In this document: positions 1 to 11,553 of the stretch, piece after piece | Layout of the letters: each line of letters opens with the position of its first letter | Position numbering within the stretch: the first letter of the stretch is position 1 | From: Nocardioides sp. JQ2195 | GTDB lineage: Bacteria; Actinomycetota; Actinomycetes; Propionibacteriales; Nocardioidaceae | Assembly: GCF_012272695.1 (NCBI RefSeq) | Contig: NZ_CP050902.1 | Coordinates: forward strand, 1,550,001-1,614,000 | Direction: 5' to 3' | DNA length: 64,000 nt | The notes under the pieces: generated by a model | The model's database searches: none | Told to the model about the DNA's origin: nothing | What the model saw: the letters and a program-made list of their open reading frames with translations, nothing else | Program-made: the position numbers and the translations under genes

Positions 1-1255
1 GCCGATGCTCGATGACAACGGTCACATGACGCCCCAGGAGGTCGAGCGCGAGCTGACCGTCGACGTGGCGGTGCGGTGGAGCATGGGCTACGACACCACG
101 CTTCGTTCCTACGTCAACGTGATCGCCACTCCCAAGGGCGGCACCCACGTCAGCGGCTTCGAGCAGGCCGTGACCAAGACCTTCAACGACGTCATGCGTT
201 CCTCCAAGGCACTCAAGGTCAACGACGCGGACGTCATCAAGGACGACGTGCTCGAGGGCATGACCGCCGTGGTGACGGTGCGGCTGGCCGAGCCACAGTT
301 CGAGGGCCAGACCAAGGAGATCCTCGGCACTTCCGCGGCGCGCAGCGTCGTCCGCAAGGTGGTCGCCGCGGAGCTGAAGTCGTTCCTCACCTCGACGAAG
401 AGGGCTGAGAAGGCTCAGGCCAAGCTGGTCATGGAGAAGGTCGTGGGCGCCTCGAAGACGCGCATCGCGGCCCGCCAGCACAAGGAGACCCAGCGGCGCA
501 AGAACGCGCTCGAGTCCTCCGCGTTGCCCTCGAAGCTGGCCGACTGCCGATCCAACGAGGTGGAGCGCAGCGAGCTGTTCATCGTCGAGGGTGACTCAGC
601 GCTCGGCACCGCCAAGCTCGCGCGCAACTCCGAGTTCCAGGCGCTGCTGCCGATCCGAGGCAAGATCCTCAACGTGCAGAAGGCCTCGGTGGGCGACATG
701 CTCAAGAACGCCGAGTGTGCCGCGATCATCCAGGTGGTGGGGGCCGGTTCCGGCCGCACGTTCGACATCGACGCGACGCGCTACGGCAAGATCATCTTCA
801 TGGCCGACGCCGACTCCGACGGCGCCCACATCCGCACACTCCTGGCCACACTGTTCTTCAAGTACATGCCTGAGCTCGTGATGCAGGGCCGGGTCTACTC
901 GGCGGTGCCGCCCCTGCACCGCATCGAGATCAACCGTCCCAAGAAGGGGATGGACAAGTACGTCTACACCTATTCCGACGCCGAGCTGCAGCGCAAGCTC
1001 GCCGAGCTCAAGCGGAAGAACGTCACCTGGAAGGACCCGGTGCAGCGCTACAAGGGCCTCGGCGAGATGGATGCCGACCAGCTGGCCGAGACCACGATGG
1101 ATCCGCGGCACCGCACGCTTCGGCGCATCACCGTCGACGATGCCGACGAGGCGTCGAAGGTGTTCGAGCTGCTGATGGGCTCCGAGGTGGCACCTCGCAA
1201 GGAGTTCATCGTCCAAGGTGCCTACGACATCGACGTCGAGGCGCTTGACGCGTGA
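1..1255 (+). CDS. parE: DNA topoisomerase IV (type IIA) subunit B, 5'-truncated
   Basis: The C-terminal 416 or so residues of a GyrB/ParE ATPase subunit are visible; the reading frame is open at the left edge, so the GHKL ATPase domain lies outside the window. The TOPRIM domain is clear: an EGDSA motif near base 590, a DADSDGAHIRTLL metal-binding stretch near base 800, and the QRYKGLGEM motif near base 1045. The protein pairs with subunit A to pass DNA through a double-strand break and decatenate chromosomes. ParE is preferred over GyrB because a GyrA/ParC paralogue without an evident GyrA box lies 3 kb away on the opposite strand. A second gyrB elsewhere in the genome is expected but not visible. 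Confidence 0.9.
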   Translation, partial: PMLDDNGHMTPQEVERELTVDVAVRWSMGYDTTLRSYVNVIATPKGGTHVSGFEQAVTKTFNDVMRSSKALKVNDADVIKDDVLEGMTAVVTVRLAEPQFEGQTKEILGTSAARSVVRKVVAAELKSFLTSTKRAEKAQAKLVMEKVVGASKTRIAARQHKETQRRKNALESSALPSKLADCRSNEVERSELFIVEGDSALGTAKLARNSEFQALLPIRGKILNVQKASVGDMLKNAECAAIIQVVGAGSGRTFDIDATRYGKIIFMADADSDGAHIRTLLATLFFKYMPELVMQGRVYSAVPPLHRIEINRPKKGMDKYVYTYSDAELQRKLAELKRKNVTWKDPVQRYKGLGEMDADQLAETTMDPRHRTLRRITVDDADEASKVFELLMGSEVAPRKEFIVQGAYDIDVEALDA

Positions 1256-1259
1256 CCTG

Positions 1260-1317
1260 ACCGGGGCCACCCCCGGTGTGTGGTTCTCCCGGCACTGGGT
1301 GCCGGAAGGACCACACA
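1260..1317. terminator. Two nested-style hairpins between convergent genes
   Basis: Two inverted repeats abut each other. The first has 7-bp arms (ACCGGGG/CCCCGGT) around CCAC at 1260-1277. The second has outer arms TGTGTGGT/ACCACACA (1277-1284 and 1310-1317) enclosing inner arms CCGGCAC/GTGCCGG. They lie between the parE stop and the stop of the carbonic anhydrase on the other strand, as expected for a bidirectional terminator. There is no long T-run, which is usual in high-GC actinobacteria. Confidence 0.65.
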
Positions 1318-1330
1318 GAGGCGGGACCGG

Positions 1331-1825
1331 TCAGAACTTCTGGTCGATCAGGCCGGAGTCGACGTCATAGATGAACCCGCCGACCTTGACCGAGTCGGGG
1401 ATCAACGGGTGGGAGACCACCTTGTGCACGTCGTCGCCGAGCGCGGCCTGCTGGTCGGGCACCATGCTGAACGTCTGCCAGGAGACGTCCTGGCCGGCGG
1501 AGGCGCCCACCTTCTCGCGGACCTGGTCGAGGGTCGAGGAGGCCATCGCACAGCGGGTGTGGGGGATGACCAGGATGCGGTTCACGTTGAGCAGGTGAAC
1601 ACCGAGGACCAGCGCCTCGAGGGCCTGGTCGGTGACACGACCACCGGGGTTGCGGAAGATCTTGGCGTCTCCAGCCTTGAGGCCGAGCATGTTGAGGGGG
1701 TCGATCCGCGAGTCCATGCACGTCACGATCGCGACGCCGGCATGGGCGACGCCGTCGAATCCACCGAGCTGGAAGTCGTCGGCGAAGGTGCGGTTGGCAG
1801 AGATCAGGTCGTCGAAGTCGCTCAC
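1331..1825 (-). CDS. Small beta-class carbonic anhydrase
   Basis: A 164-residue protein of the short beta-carbonic anhydrase group (like mycobacterial Rv1284), which interconverts CO2 and bicarbonate in the cytoplasm. Visible zinc ligands are Cys36 (in CMDSR), His89 and Cys92 (in HTRC); Asp38 and Arg40 form the usual catalytic dyad. The GTG at 1825 (VSDFDDL...) gives a length typical of the family. The frame stays open upstream into repeat-rich DNA, but that extension is low-complexity and unlike the family. A TTG three codons upstream is an alternative start. It converges on parE and appears monocistronic. Confidence 0.88.
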   Translation of the reverse strand: MSDFDDLISANRTFADDFQLGGFDGVAHAGVAIVTCMDSRIDPLNMLGLKAGDAKIFRNPGGRVTDQALEALVLGVHLLNVNRILVIPHTRCAMASSTLDQVREKVGASAGQDVSWQTFSMVPDQQAALGDDVHKVVSHPLIPDSVKVGGFIYDVDSGLIDQKF

Positions 1826-1873
1826 GTTTTTCAACTTAGCGGACAGCCTGGAGGCCGCCGACCCAGGGTCGCT

Positions 1874-1939
1874 CCGTGGACAACAAGAAGTGCCTGTTCG
1901 CGCAGCAAGAGTTGCCCGTTCGCGCAGCAAGGAGCGGCG
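1874..1939. repeat. Short tandem repeat, 22-bp period, about 3 copies
   Basis: Units at 1896-1917 and 1918-1939 share GTTCGCGCAGCAAG; a more degenerate unit occupies 1874-1895. The array fills the gap between the start of the carbonic anhydrase gene and the end of the MFS gene. The period equals that of the array at 25239-25326, although the unit sequence differs. Confidence 0.6.
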
Positions 1940-1950
1940 GTGGCGGTTCG

Positions 1951-3696
1951 TCAGCCGGCGGCGCGGAGGAGCTCGCGGGTCTCCAGACCACGCGTTGCCG
2001 CGCCGCGGAACAGCCACAGCGCCAGGACGGCAGCGACCAGGGCACAGACGGCGGCGCCGAAGAACACGGTGTGCTCCTGGGCAAGGGCGGCCTGGGTGCC
2101 ACAGAAGGACGTCTTGCCGGGGTGGGTGTCGAGACAGTCCACGTTGGCCTGGTAGAACCACCGCACGCCGATCGTGGTCAGCGCCGAGATGCCGACCAGC
2201 ATGCCGATCATCCGGGCCACCACCACCAGTGCGGCGGCGACACCGTGCACGGAGTCAGCAGTGCTGGCCAGCAGGGCGGCGTTGACCGGGGCCAGTGCGA
2301 GTCCGAATCCGAAGCCGGCCAGGACCAGGGCGATGGTGGAGCTCGGGTGCTCCAGCGCATGCTCGTCCCAGCGGGTCATCAGCACGAAGCCGGCCGCCGC
2401 CGCGAGCATGCCGAGTGCGGTCACCACACCCGAGGGCCAGCGGCGGGTGAGCAGGCCGCCGATCACGGCGCCGATCGGCAGCGCCACCAGGAACCTGAGC
2501 AGCACCAGGGCAGCGAGCAGCTGTGAGTCGCGGTGGACGGTCGTGCGCGCGAAGATCGGGATGTCGATCAGCGCGGCGATCAGGGCAGCACCGATGAAGA
2601 AGCTGACCAGCAGCGATCCCCAGGCCGGCTGCGCGTTGATCGCACCGCGCGGGATCAAGGGTCGCTCGGCGCGGCGCAGGTGCACGATGAAGGCGAACGT
2701 GGCCACGGCCGAGCCGAGCAGGAACCACGGTCCGCGCTCGGAGAAGACCTGCACCTCGGGGTCGGCCGTGGCGAAGGCCAGGATGACCCCGCCCAGCGCC
2801 ACCGCGAGCAGCAGCGCACCGACCAGGTCCGCGTCGATGAGGTGACGCATCCACGCACGTAGGTCGACCCACGGCCTGCGCGCGAAGGTGCAGCGCAGCA
2901 GCAGGACCAGGCCGGCTCCCATCGCGATGACTCCGATCGGGGTCAGCCAACGCCCGTCGCCGGTGTAGGGGATGAAGAGCTGGCCCCACGTGAGGTCGCG
3001 CTGCAGCGCGCCGGGCCGCATCATCGTGACCACGGCTGCCCCGAGGGCGACCACCGCGGCGAGCATGCCGATCCAGTCCGGTCGACCCGGGGGAGCGGAG
3101 TCCTCCTGCGCGGGGTGGGCGCCGGCAGCGGCGCGGATGGCCAGGGCCAGCAGCACACCGGCAACCAGATTGATCCCGAAGATGAACTGCCAGGGGGCGA
3201 AGGCGAGCACGAGGGCACCGAACAGTGGCCCGAGGACGCTGCCGAGCTCCTGGACCCCGGACACCACGCCCAGGGGCAGACCACGTCGCTCCGCGGGGTA
3301 GATGTCGGCCACCAGGGCGAGGGTCGCCGGCACCAGGCCACCGCCTCCGACGCCCTGCAGGAATCGCCCGCTGACCATGCTGGGCAGGTCGTAGGCCAGG
3401 GCGGTGATCAGTGAGCCGATGGCGAAGACCACCAGCGACATCACCAGGACCGGCACCCTCCCGCGCAGGTCGGCGATGCGACCGATCAGCGGAAGCATCG
3501 CCACGTAGCCCAGCAGGAAGCCCGAGATGATCGGAGCAGCTCGTTGGAGCTCCGCGATGGGGATCTTGGCGGTCCCCATCATCTCCGGCAGCGCCAGCAC
3601 GACGACATAGGTGTCGGCGGCGGCGAAGGCCACGGCGATCGAGGCAAGGACCAGCAGCAGACGAGCCCTGCCGGAGGCCACTGCGGGCATCGACAC
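1951..3696 (-). CDS. MFS transporter, DHA2-like, P55-type partner of the adjacent lipoprotein
   Basis: A 581-residue polytopic membrane protein with about 14 hydrophobic segments. It has the MFS loop motif (GRIADLRGRVPVLV, early loop) and a glycine-rich motif-C-like stretch (SGVQELGSVLGPLFG) typical of drug/H+ antiporters. The GTG at 3696 is preferred because GAGG, overlapping the lipoprotein stop codon, sits 5 nt upstream; ATG 3690 is an alternative. It starts 7 bp after the LprG-like gene. In mycobacteria the lprG-P55 (Rv1411c-Rv1410c) pair exports triacylglycerol and lipoarabinomannan-type lipids. A similar envelope-lipid role here is inferred from family plus gene pairing; a general efflux pump is the alternative. 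Confidence 0.82.
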   Translation of the reverse strand: MSMPAVASGRARLLLVLASIAVAFAAADTYVVVLALPEMMGTAKIPIAELQRAAPIISGFLLGYVAMLPLIGRIADLRGRVPVLVMSLVVFAIGSLITALAYDLPSMVSGRFLQGVGGGGLVPATLALVADIYPAERRGLPLGVVSGVQELGSVLGPLFGALVLAFAPWQFIFGINLVAGVLLALAIRAAAGAHPAQEDSAPPGRPDWIGMLAAVVALGAAVVTMMRPGALQRDLTWGQLFIPYTGDGRWLTPIGVIAMGAGLVLLLRCTFARRPWVDLRAWMRHLIDADLVGALLLAVALGGVILAFATADPEVQVFSERGPWFLLGSAVATFAFIVHLRRAERPLIPRGAINAQPAWGSLLVSFFIGAALIAALIDIPIFARTTVHRDSQLLAALVLLRFLVALPIGAVIGGLLTRRWPSGVVTALGMLAAAAGFVLMTRWDEHALEHPSSTIALVLAGFGFGLALAPVNAALLASTADSVHGVAAALVVVARMIGMLVGISALTTIGVRWFYQANVDCLDTHPGKTSFCGTQAALAQEHTVFFGAAVCALVAAVLALWLFRGAATRGLETRELLRAAG

Positions 3697-3703
3697 GAGG
3701 ACC

Positions 3704-4414
3704 TCAGGGAGCCTGGACGTCGGACTCGTCGTAGTCGCCGTACCTGTCGAAGCTGATGGTGTAGGTCATCGAGTCGACGTCGGGGTAGAACTTGCCGCTG
3801 ACCTCGACCTCGCGCAGCTCTTCGTCGGAGCTGACCTGGTAGGTCACGTCGAAGTCGCCGGAGGCGCTCGGGATGATCCGGGTGACCTGGTCGCCGGAGA
3901 GGGTGCCGGTGTACTCGGTCAGCACCTCGTCGTTGTTGGACCCGCCACGGACGTCCTTGCCCTGCTCGAGGTCCTCGGTCTCGAGCAGCAGGTCGGAGAT
4001 GCCGCCCTCGGTGGCGATCAGCAGGGCCGGGTCGGGCGCGCCGTAGTCGGCGGGGTTCTCCTCCTCGAAGCCGGCACCGAGGATGTTCATCCAGACCTTG
4101 CCGTCGACAGCAACGACGTCGACGTCCACGGTCAGGCCGCTTCGGGATGCGGTGACCGTGCCGTCGAAGCCCGCCGGGTGGACGGCGATCCCCTCGGCGT
4201 CGGTGACCCCGGAGACACCGTCGGGCAAGCCCTCGGACCGCAGCTCCAGGTGGACACCGGACGTCTCGTCGAGGGTCTTCTTGGCAAGGGCAAGGGCCTC
4301 CTCGGGCGAGTTGTCCTTGCTGATCGGGTCACCGTTGTCGTCACCGGAGCAGCCAGCGAGGGCGAGCGTGGCGACGAGGGCGGTCGCGGTGAACGCGCGT
4401 CGGGTCTTCAGCAT
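3704..4414 (-). CDS. lprG: LprG/LppX-family lipoprotein
   Basis: A 236-residue secreted lipoprotein: basic N-terminus, hydrophobic segment and a lipobox ending at Cys22 (LALAGC), followed by an acidic linker and a LppX_LprAFG-type beta-rich domain. Family members hold diacylated or triacylated lipids in a hydrophobic cavity and hand them across the cell wall. The ATG at 4414 has GGAAGG 8 nt upstream. It begins 4 bp after the parC stop and is followed by the MFS exporter, so parC-lprG-MFS may be cotranscribed. The symbol rests on the lipoprotein fold plus the exporter partner, not on an alignment. Confidence 0.75.
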   Translation of the reverse strand: MLKTRRAFTATALVATLALAGCSGDDNGDPISKDNSPEEALALAKKTLDETSGVHLELRSEGLPDGVSGVTDAEGIAVHPAGFDGTVTASRSGLTVDVDVVAVDGKVWMNILGAGFEEENPADYGAPDPALLIATEGGISDLLLETEDLEQGKDVRGGSNNDEVLTEYTGTLSGDQVTRIIPSASGDFDVTYQVSSDEELREVEVSGKFYPDVDSMTYTISFDRYGDYDESDVQAP

Positions 4415-4418
4415 GGGC

Positions 4419-6890
<2,472 letters not shown>

Positions 6891-7002
6891 GGGGCGCATT
6901 GTTCCCCGTCGGCCCAAGGAAACGCGCGGGGGCTCGCCGCCTGTGCCCGGATCCACACATCGACCGTGGGAGCCTGGGCCGGACAACACTTCGGCGACAG
7001 GC

Positions 7003-7008
7003 TAGATT
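7003..7008 (+). promoter_or_regulatory. -10 hexamer TAGATT, leaderless arrangement
   Basis: TAGATT fits TAnnnT and ends exactly 7 nt before the GTG at 7016, the spacing expected when transcription starts on the start codon. It supports the chosen start of the GNAT/CoA-ligase fusion. Confidence 0.55.
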
Positions 7009-7015
7009 TCGGGGT

Positions 7016-9718
7016 GTGAGTCCAGCGAGCAACACCACGCCCGTGCCGCCCAGGCACTGGTCCGCCGACGTGCTGCTGATCGACGGGAGCACGGCCCACA
7101 TCCGCCCGATCCGGCCCGACGACGCGGAGCTGCTCGTGGAGTTCTACTCCCGGGTCTCCGACCAGTCGAAGTACTACCGGTTCTTCTCACCGATGCCGAC
7201 GTTGTCCAACAAGGACATCGAGCGGTTCACCAACGTCGACCACATCGCCCGGGTCGCGTTCGTGATGGTCCTGGCCGACCAGATGATCGCCGTCGGCCGC
7301 TTCGACCTGATCAAGCCCGGTGAGGCCGAGGTGGCCTTCCTCGTGGAGGACCGCCACCACGGCCGTGGGATCGCACAGGTGCTCCTCGAGCACCTCGCGC
7401 AGGCTGGTCGTGAGCTGGGCATCGAACGGTTCGTCGCCGAGGTGCTGCCCGACAACCGCCGGATGATCACCACCTTCAAGGACGCCGGCTACCACGTGGC
7501 CGGGGGCTTCGAGGACGGCGTGATGAGCCTCGCCTTCGACATCGACCCGACGACCACCGCGATCGGGGTCATGGAGAACCGCGAGCACCGGGCCGAGTCG
7601 GCCTCGATCGAGAAGTTCTTCAACGCACGGTCCGTCGCCGTGGTCGGCGCCAGTCGCCGCCAGGACACCATCGGGCAGGCGCTGGTGCGCAACCTGATCA
7701 CGGCTGACTTCACCGGTGTCGTGCACGCAGTCAACCCCAACTCCGACCCGGTGTCCGGCCTACCGGCGTACTCCTCGGTGACGGAGATCCCCGGTGAGGT
7801 CGACGTGGCCATCGTCGCGGTGCCGGCCAACGCGGTGCAGGACGTCGTCCTCGACTGCGCGGCCAAGGGCGTCCACGGCATGATCGTGATCTCCTCGGGC
7901 TTTGCCGAGACCGGCGACGAGGGGCGTCGTCGGCAGCGCAAGCTGGTCGGGCTGGCCCGCTCCTACGGCCTGCGGCTGATCGGTCCCAACTGCCTCGGCG
8001 TGATCAACACCGACCCGGAGGTCTCCCTCAACGCCTCCTTGTCCGGCCTGATGCCCCCGCGTGGTCGAGCCGGGTTCTTCTGCCAGTCCGGTGCGCTCGG
8101 CTCGGCCATCCTCGAGAAGGTCGACAAGCGCGGACTGGGGCTGTCCACCTTCGTGAGCGCGGGCAACCGTGCCGACGTCTCGGGCAACGACCTCCTCCAG
8201 TACTGGGAGGAGGACGACACCACCGAGGTCGTCCTGCTCTACCTGGAGTCGATCGGAAATCCGCGCAAGTTCTCCCGCATCTCGCGTCGCGTCTCGCGGC
8301 GCAAGCCGATCGTCGCCGTCCGTTCCGGGCGCACGACCCAGGGCGTGCCGATGGGCCACTCCGTGCGCAGCATCGCCGCACCGCAGCAGGCAGTCGACGC
8401 CATGTTCCGCCAGGCCGGCATCATGCAGGTCGACACCCTCGAGGAGATGTTCGACGTCGCCCAGCTGCTGGCCCACCAGCAGCTGCCGAACGGGCGCCGG
8501 GTGGCCGTCGTGGGCAACTCCGACGCACTCGGGCTCCTCGCCACCGACGCGGCCGCCTCCGTGGGCCTGGTGGTGAGCAAGTCGGTGGCCCTCGGCGCCA
8601 ACGCCACAGCCGAGGACTTCGAGGACGCCCTCGACGCCGCCATCGACGACCCCGACGTCGACTCCGTGGTCGCGGTCTACATCCCACCGCTCAACGTGAG
8701 CGGCGAGGAGGTCGCCAACGTCCTCGCGGCCGTGGGGGAGCAGTCCGACAAGCCACTGGTCTCGACGTTCCTCGGCTCCGAGGGCGTCCCCGAGCTGCTC
8801 CGGGTCCCGGACGTCGCCGGGTCGACCGCAGGACGAGGCTCCGTGCCCTCCTACCCGGCCGTGGAGTCTGCTGTCCGTGCCCTGGCCCACGTCGTGGAGT
8901 ACGCGATGTGGTTGCGCACTCCCCAGTCGGGGAGTGACGAGCGCGGCGAGGTCGACGTCCTGAGCGCGAAGAAGCTGATCAACACGATCCTCATGCAGCA
9001 CCCCGAGGGTCGTGACCTCGACTTCCACGAGCTGCACGCGCTCCTCGGTGCCTACGGCATCGACCTCTGGGAACCGCGAGCAGTGCGCAATGCCGACGAA
9101 GCGGTCGCGGCCGCGGTGGAGCTGGGATGGGACGTGATCCTGAAGGCCACCGCCGAGCACCTGCGCAACCGCCCCGACCTGGCCCACGTGTGGCGCAACA
9201 TCGACGACGAAGAGGACATGCGCGAAGGCTTCGCGTCGTTGTCGGAGCTGATCACCGACCCTGAGAGCGCCGGCTTCGTCGTGCAGAAGTCTGCCCCGCC
9301 GGGGGTCCCGGTCGCCATCGCGGCCGTCGAGGACCCCCTGTTCGGCCCTGTGGTGTCCTTCGGGATCTCCGGCCCGCTGACCGAGCTGGTGGGCGACAAG
9401 GCCTACCGCATCCCGCCGCTGAGCGAGCACGATGCCCGGGCCATGACCCGCGAGATCAAGAGCTCGCCGATGCTGTTCGGCTACCGCGGCAGTGAAGTCG
9501 TCGACGTGGACCGGGTCGAGCAGCTGATCCAGCTCGTCGCCCGCCTCAAGAACGACTTCCCGCAGCTGCGATCGATCGACCTGTCGTTGGTGCTGGCCGG
9601 TGCCGCCGCGTCCACCGTGCTCTCGGCACACGCCCGCGTCGAGCCGGTGGCGGACCTGCGCTCGGACTGGTTCGTCCGCCGCCTCAACGCACAGGTCGAG
9701 GACACCATCCCCGACTGA
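7016..9718 (+). CDS. GNAT acetyltransferase fused to an ADP-forming acyl-CoA synthetase-like module (Pat-like)
   Basis: A 900-residue fusion. Residues about 15-180 form a GNAT domain (IRPIRPDDAELL, then the acetyl-CoA loop region EDRHHGRGIAQVLLEHL). Residues about 200-640 match the CoA-binding and ligase domains of ADP-forming acetyl-CoA synthetases (VVGASRRQDTIGQALVRNL, GPNCLGVINTD, CQSGALGSAILEK). Residues about 660-895 are an ATP-grasp_5-like domain. Relatives act as protein lysine acetyltransferases that silence acyl-CoA synthetases, with the ligase part serving as sensor. Whether the ligase half is catalytic is uncertain. The GTG start is set by the leaderless promoter 7 nt upstream. It is divergent from parC. 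Confidence 0.85.
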   Translation: MSPASNTTPVPPRHWSADVLLIDGSTAHIRPIRPDDAELLVEFYSRVSDQSKYYRFFSPMPTLSNKDIERFTNVDHIARVAFVMVLADQMIAVGRFDLIKPGEAEVAFLVEDRHHGRGIAQVLLEHLAQAGRELGIERFVAEVLPDNRRMITTFKDAGYHVAGGFEDGVMSLAFDIDPTTTAIGVMENREHRAESASIEKFFNARSVAVVGASRRQDTIGQALVRNLITADFTGVVHAVNPNSDPVSGLPAYSSVTEIPGEVDVAIVAVPANAVQDVVLDCAAKGVHGMIVISSGFAETGDEGRRRQRKLVGLARSYGLRLIGPNCLGVINTDPEVSLNASLSGLMPPRGRAGFFCQSGALGSAILEKVDKRGLGLSTFVSAGNRADVSGNDLLQYWEEDDTTEVVLLYLESIGNPRKFSRISRRVSRRKPIVAVRSGRTTQGVPMGHSVRSIAAPQQAVDAMFRQAGIMQVDTLEEMFDVAQLLAHQQLPNGRRVAVVGNSDALGLLATDAAASVGLVVSKSVALGANATAEDFEDALDAAIDDPDVDSVVAVYIPPLNVSGEEVANVLAAVGEQSDKPLVSTFLGSEGVPELLRVPDVAGSTAGRGSVPSYPAVESAVRALAHVVEYAMWLRTPQSGSDERGEVDVLSAKKLINTILMQHPEGRDLDFHELHALLGAYGIDLWEPRAVRNADEAVAAAVELGWDVILKATAEHLRNRPDLAHVWRNIDDEEDMREGFASLSELITDPESAGFVVQKSAPPGVPVAIAAVEDPLFGPVVSFGISGPLTELVGDKAYRIPPLSEHDARAMTREIKSSPMLFGYRGSEVVDVDRVEQLIQLVARLKNDFPQLRSIDLSLVLAGAAASTVLSAHARVEPVADLRSDWFVRRLNAQVEDTIPD

Positions 9719-9777
9719 GCAGGTGCTGCTGTGGATCACGATGCCGGTGCTTCGACGCGTCGTGACAGACTCGTGCC

Positions 9778-10377
9778 ATGCGCAACCGAGGCCTGACCGA
9801 CCCCTCCGACACGTTCGCTGCCCTGCGTGCCGCCATCGACCGGACCGGCTACTACCCCGACGTGGTCACCAGCGGTGTCTCCGACGCAGTGGCCGGGGAG
9901 TCGGTGACCGCCTTCTACGTGCACCATGAGCCGACCATCGAGCGGGACGAAGTGCGCCGGCACATCACGGTCGTGGTGCTGACGGCCAGCCGCCTGATCC
10001 TGGCCCACACCGATGAGCACGCTGGCGACGACCTGCTGCCCCAGCCCTACACCTCGACCTCCACCGAGGCGATCTCGCTCTCGTCGGTGCGGTCGGTCGT
10101 GGTGACCCGCATGGTCGCCAACCCGACGTCGGGTCCGCAGCCTGCCGCTGAGGCCGTGCTGACGGTCGGGTGGGGTGGCGTCGGTCGCATCGACCTCGAG
10201 CCCGCCGCCTGCGCCGACCCCCAGTGCGAGGCCGACCACGGCTACACCGGCATGTTGGCCTCGGACGACTTCTCGCTCCGGGTGTCTGCTGCGGCTGAGG
10301 GCCACGACGCGGTCACCTCGCTGCTGGAGTTCGCGGCCAGCCTCTCTGCGGCCACACACCCCAACGCGGCGTCGTGA
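9778..10377 (+). CDS. DUF5998 family protein
   Basis: A 199-residue actinobacterial protein with no assigned function. It shows a TGYYPDVV segment near residue 23 and a later acidic Cys pair region (CADPQCEADHGYTG). No signal peptide or membrane segment is visible. It overlaps the next gene by GTGA, so the two are translationally coupled; DUF5998 proteins commonly precede an alkaline-phosphatase-superfamily phosphodiesterase, as here. A weak -10 (CAGACT) ends 6 nt before the ATG. Confidence 0.72.
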   Translation: MRNRGLTDPSDTFAALRAAIDRTGYYPDVVTSGVSDAVAGESVTAFYVHHEPTIERDEVRRHITVVVLTASRLILAHTDEHAGDDLLPQPYTSTSTEAISLSSVRSVVVTRMVANPTSGPQPAAEAVLTVGWGGVGRIDLEPAACADPQCEADHGYTGMLASDDFSLRVSAAAEGHDAVTSLLEFAASLSAATHPNAAS

Positions 10378-11489
10378 ACGCGGGGTTCGTCGAGCCCGCC
10401 TACGGAAGTCGCTCACTCGGCGACGTGGTTCCGGCGGTCGCCGCTGCCCTGGGTTCACCACTCGGCGCGCTGCCTTCCGCCCTCACCCTCCCGGAGGCCA
10501 GCGGCTACGTCGTCTTCCTCGTGGACGGGCTCGGGCAGCGACTCCTCGAGCGCTACGCCCACGCCGCGCCGTACCTCTCGGAGATCGCGGCGACCCCGGG
10601 CACGGCCGGGGTGCCGTCGACCACGGCCACGTCGCTCACGTCGCTGGGCACCGGGCTGACGCCCGGGCAGCACGGCCTGGTGGGGTTCACCGCTCGGGTC
10701 CCGGGCACCGACACGTTGCTCAACCACCTGTTCTGGGACCAGGACGTCGACCCCGTCGAGTGGCAACCCCACCCGACGGCGTTCGACCACCTGTCATCGG
10801 CCGGCGTGCACGTGACCGCGGTGAACCGACGCGCGTTCGTGAACTCGGGCCTGACCCGCTCCGGTCATCGTGGCGCGAACTTCGTGGGTGCGGACAACGT
10901 GGCGGAACGACTGGCCGGCGTGCTCGACGCGGCGGGCCGATCGCCCTCGCTGACCTATGTCTACGACGGCGACCTCGACCACACCGGCCACAAGCACGGC
11001 ATCGCTTCGCGCGAGTGGCTGCAGGAGCTCTCCGCCATCGACGACGCGGCCGAGCGGATGCGGGAGGCGTTGCCCGGCTCCGTGCGCCTCGTGGTGGTCG
11101 CCGACCACGGCATGGTCGACAGTCCCCAGTCCTCGCGAGTGGACGTCGATGACCGCCTGCAGCTGCGTGACGGCCTCGCGCTGATGGGTGGCGAGGCCCG
11201 GTTCCGCCACCTCTACTGCCGCCCCGGAGCCGTGGCCGACGTGGTGACCACCTGGCAGGAGGTGCTCGGCGACCGGGCCAGCGTCCTCACCCGTGACGAG
11301 GTGATCGAGCGTGGCTGGCTCGGCCCGGTCGAGTCGCGGGTCCGCGCACGGCTCGGCGACGTCATGGTCGCCTGCCACGGTGACACCGCGGTGGTCTCGA
11401 CCCGCGACTTCGCCTACGAGAACACCTTGGTCGGGTTGCACGGCTCCCTGACCCCCGACGAGATGACCATCCCGATCATCGTCGACTGA
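10374..11489 (+). CDS. Alkaline phosphatase superfamily nucleotide pyrophosphatase/phosphodiesterase
   Basis: A 371-residue cytoplasmic-looking protein of the type I phosphodiesterase/nucleotide pyrophosphatase family. Metal-site elements are in place: Asp in VFLVDGLG, the nucleophile Thr region PSTTATSLTSLGTG, a D..H..H region (DGDLDHTGHKHG), and Asp-His in VVVADHGMVD. It should hydrolyse a phosphodiester or nucleotide; the natural substrate is unknown. Its GTG start overlaps the DUF5998 stop codon, so both products probably work together. No signal peptide is seen, unlike secreted alkaline phosphatases. Confidence 0.82.
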   Translation: MNAGFVEPAYGSRSLGDVVPAVAAALGSPLGALPSALTLPEASGYVVFLVDGLGQRLLERYAHAAPYLSEIAATPGTAGVPSTTATSLTSLGTGLTPGQHGLVGFTARVPGTDTLLNHLFWDQDVDPVEWQPHPTAFDHLSSAGVHVTAVNRRAFVNSGLTRSGHRGANFVGADNVAERLAGVLDAAGRSPSLTYVYDGDLDHTGHKHGIASREWLQELSAIDDAAERMREALPGSVRLVVVADHGMVDSPQSSRVDVDDRLQLRDGLALMGGEARFRHLYCRPGAVADVVTTWQEVLGDRASVLTRDEVIERGWLGPVESRVRARLGDVMVACHGDTAVVSTRDFAYENTLVGLHGSLTPDEMTIPIIVD

Positions 11490-11511
11490 TCCCGCCGTTC
11501 CTCGGGCCCTG

Positions 11512-11548
11512 CCCGTCTCCCCCGGGTGCCCGGGGCCGTTGGGACGGG
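11512..11548. terminator. Compound GC-rich hairpin between convergent genes
   Basis: Outer arms CCCGTC/GACGGG (11512-11517, 11543-11548) enclose inner arms CCCCGG/CCGGGG (11520-11525, 11530-11535). It lies between the convergent phosphodiesterase and thymidine kinase genes and could serve both directions. Confidence 0.5.
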
Positions 11549-11553
11549 CCCGG

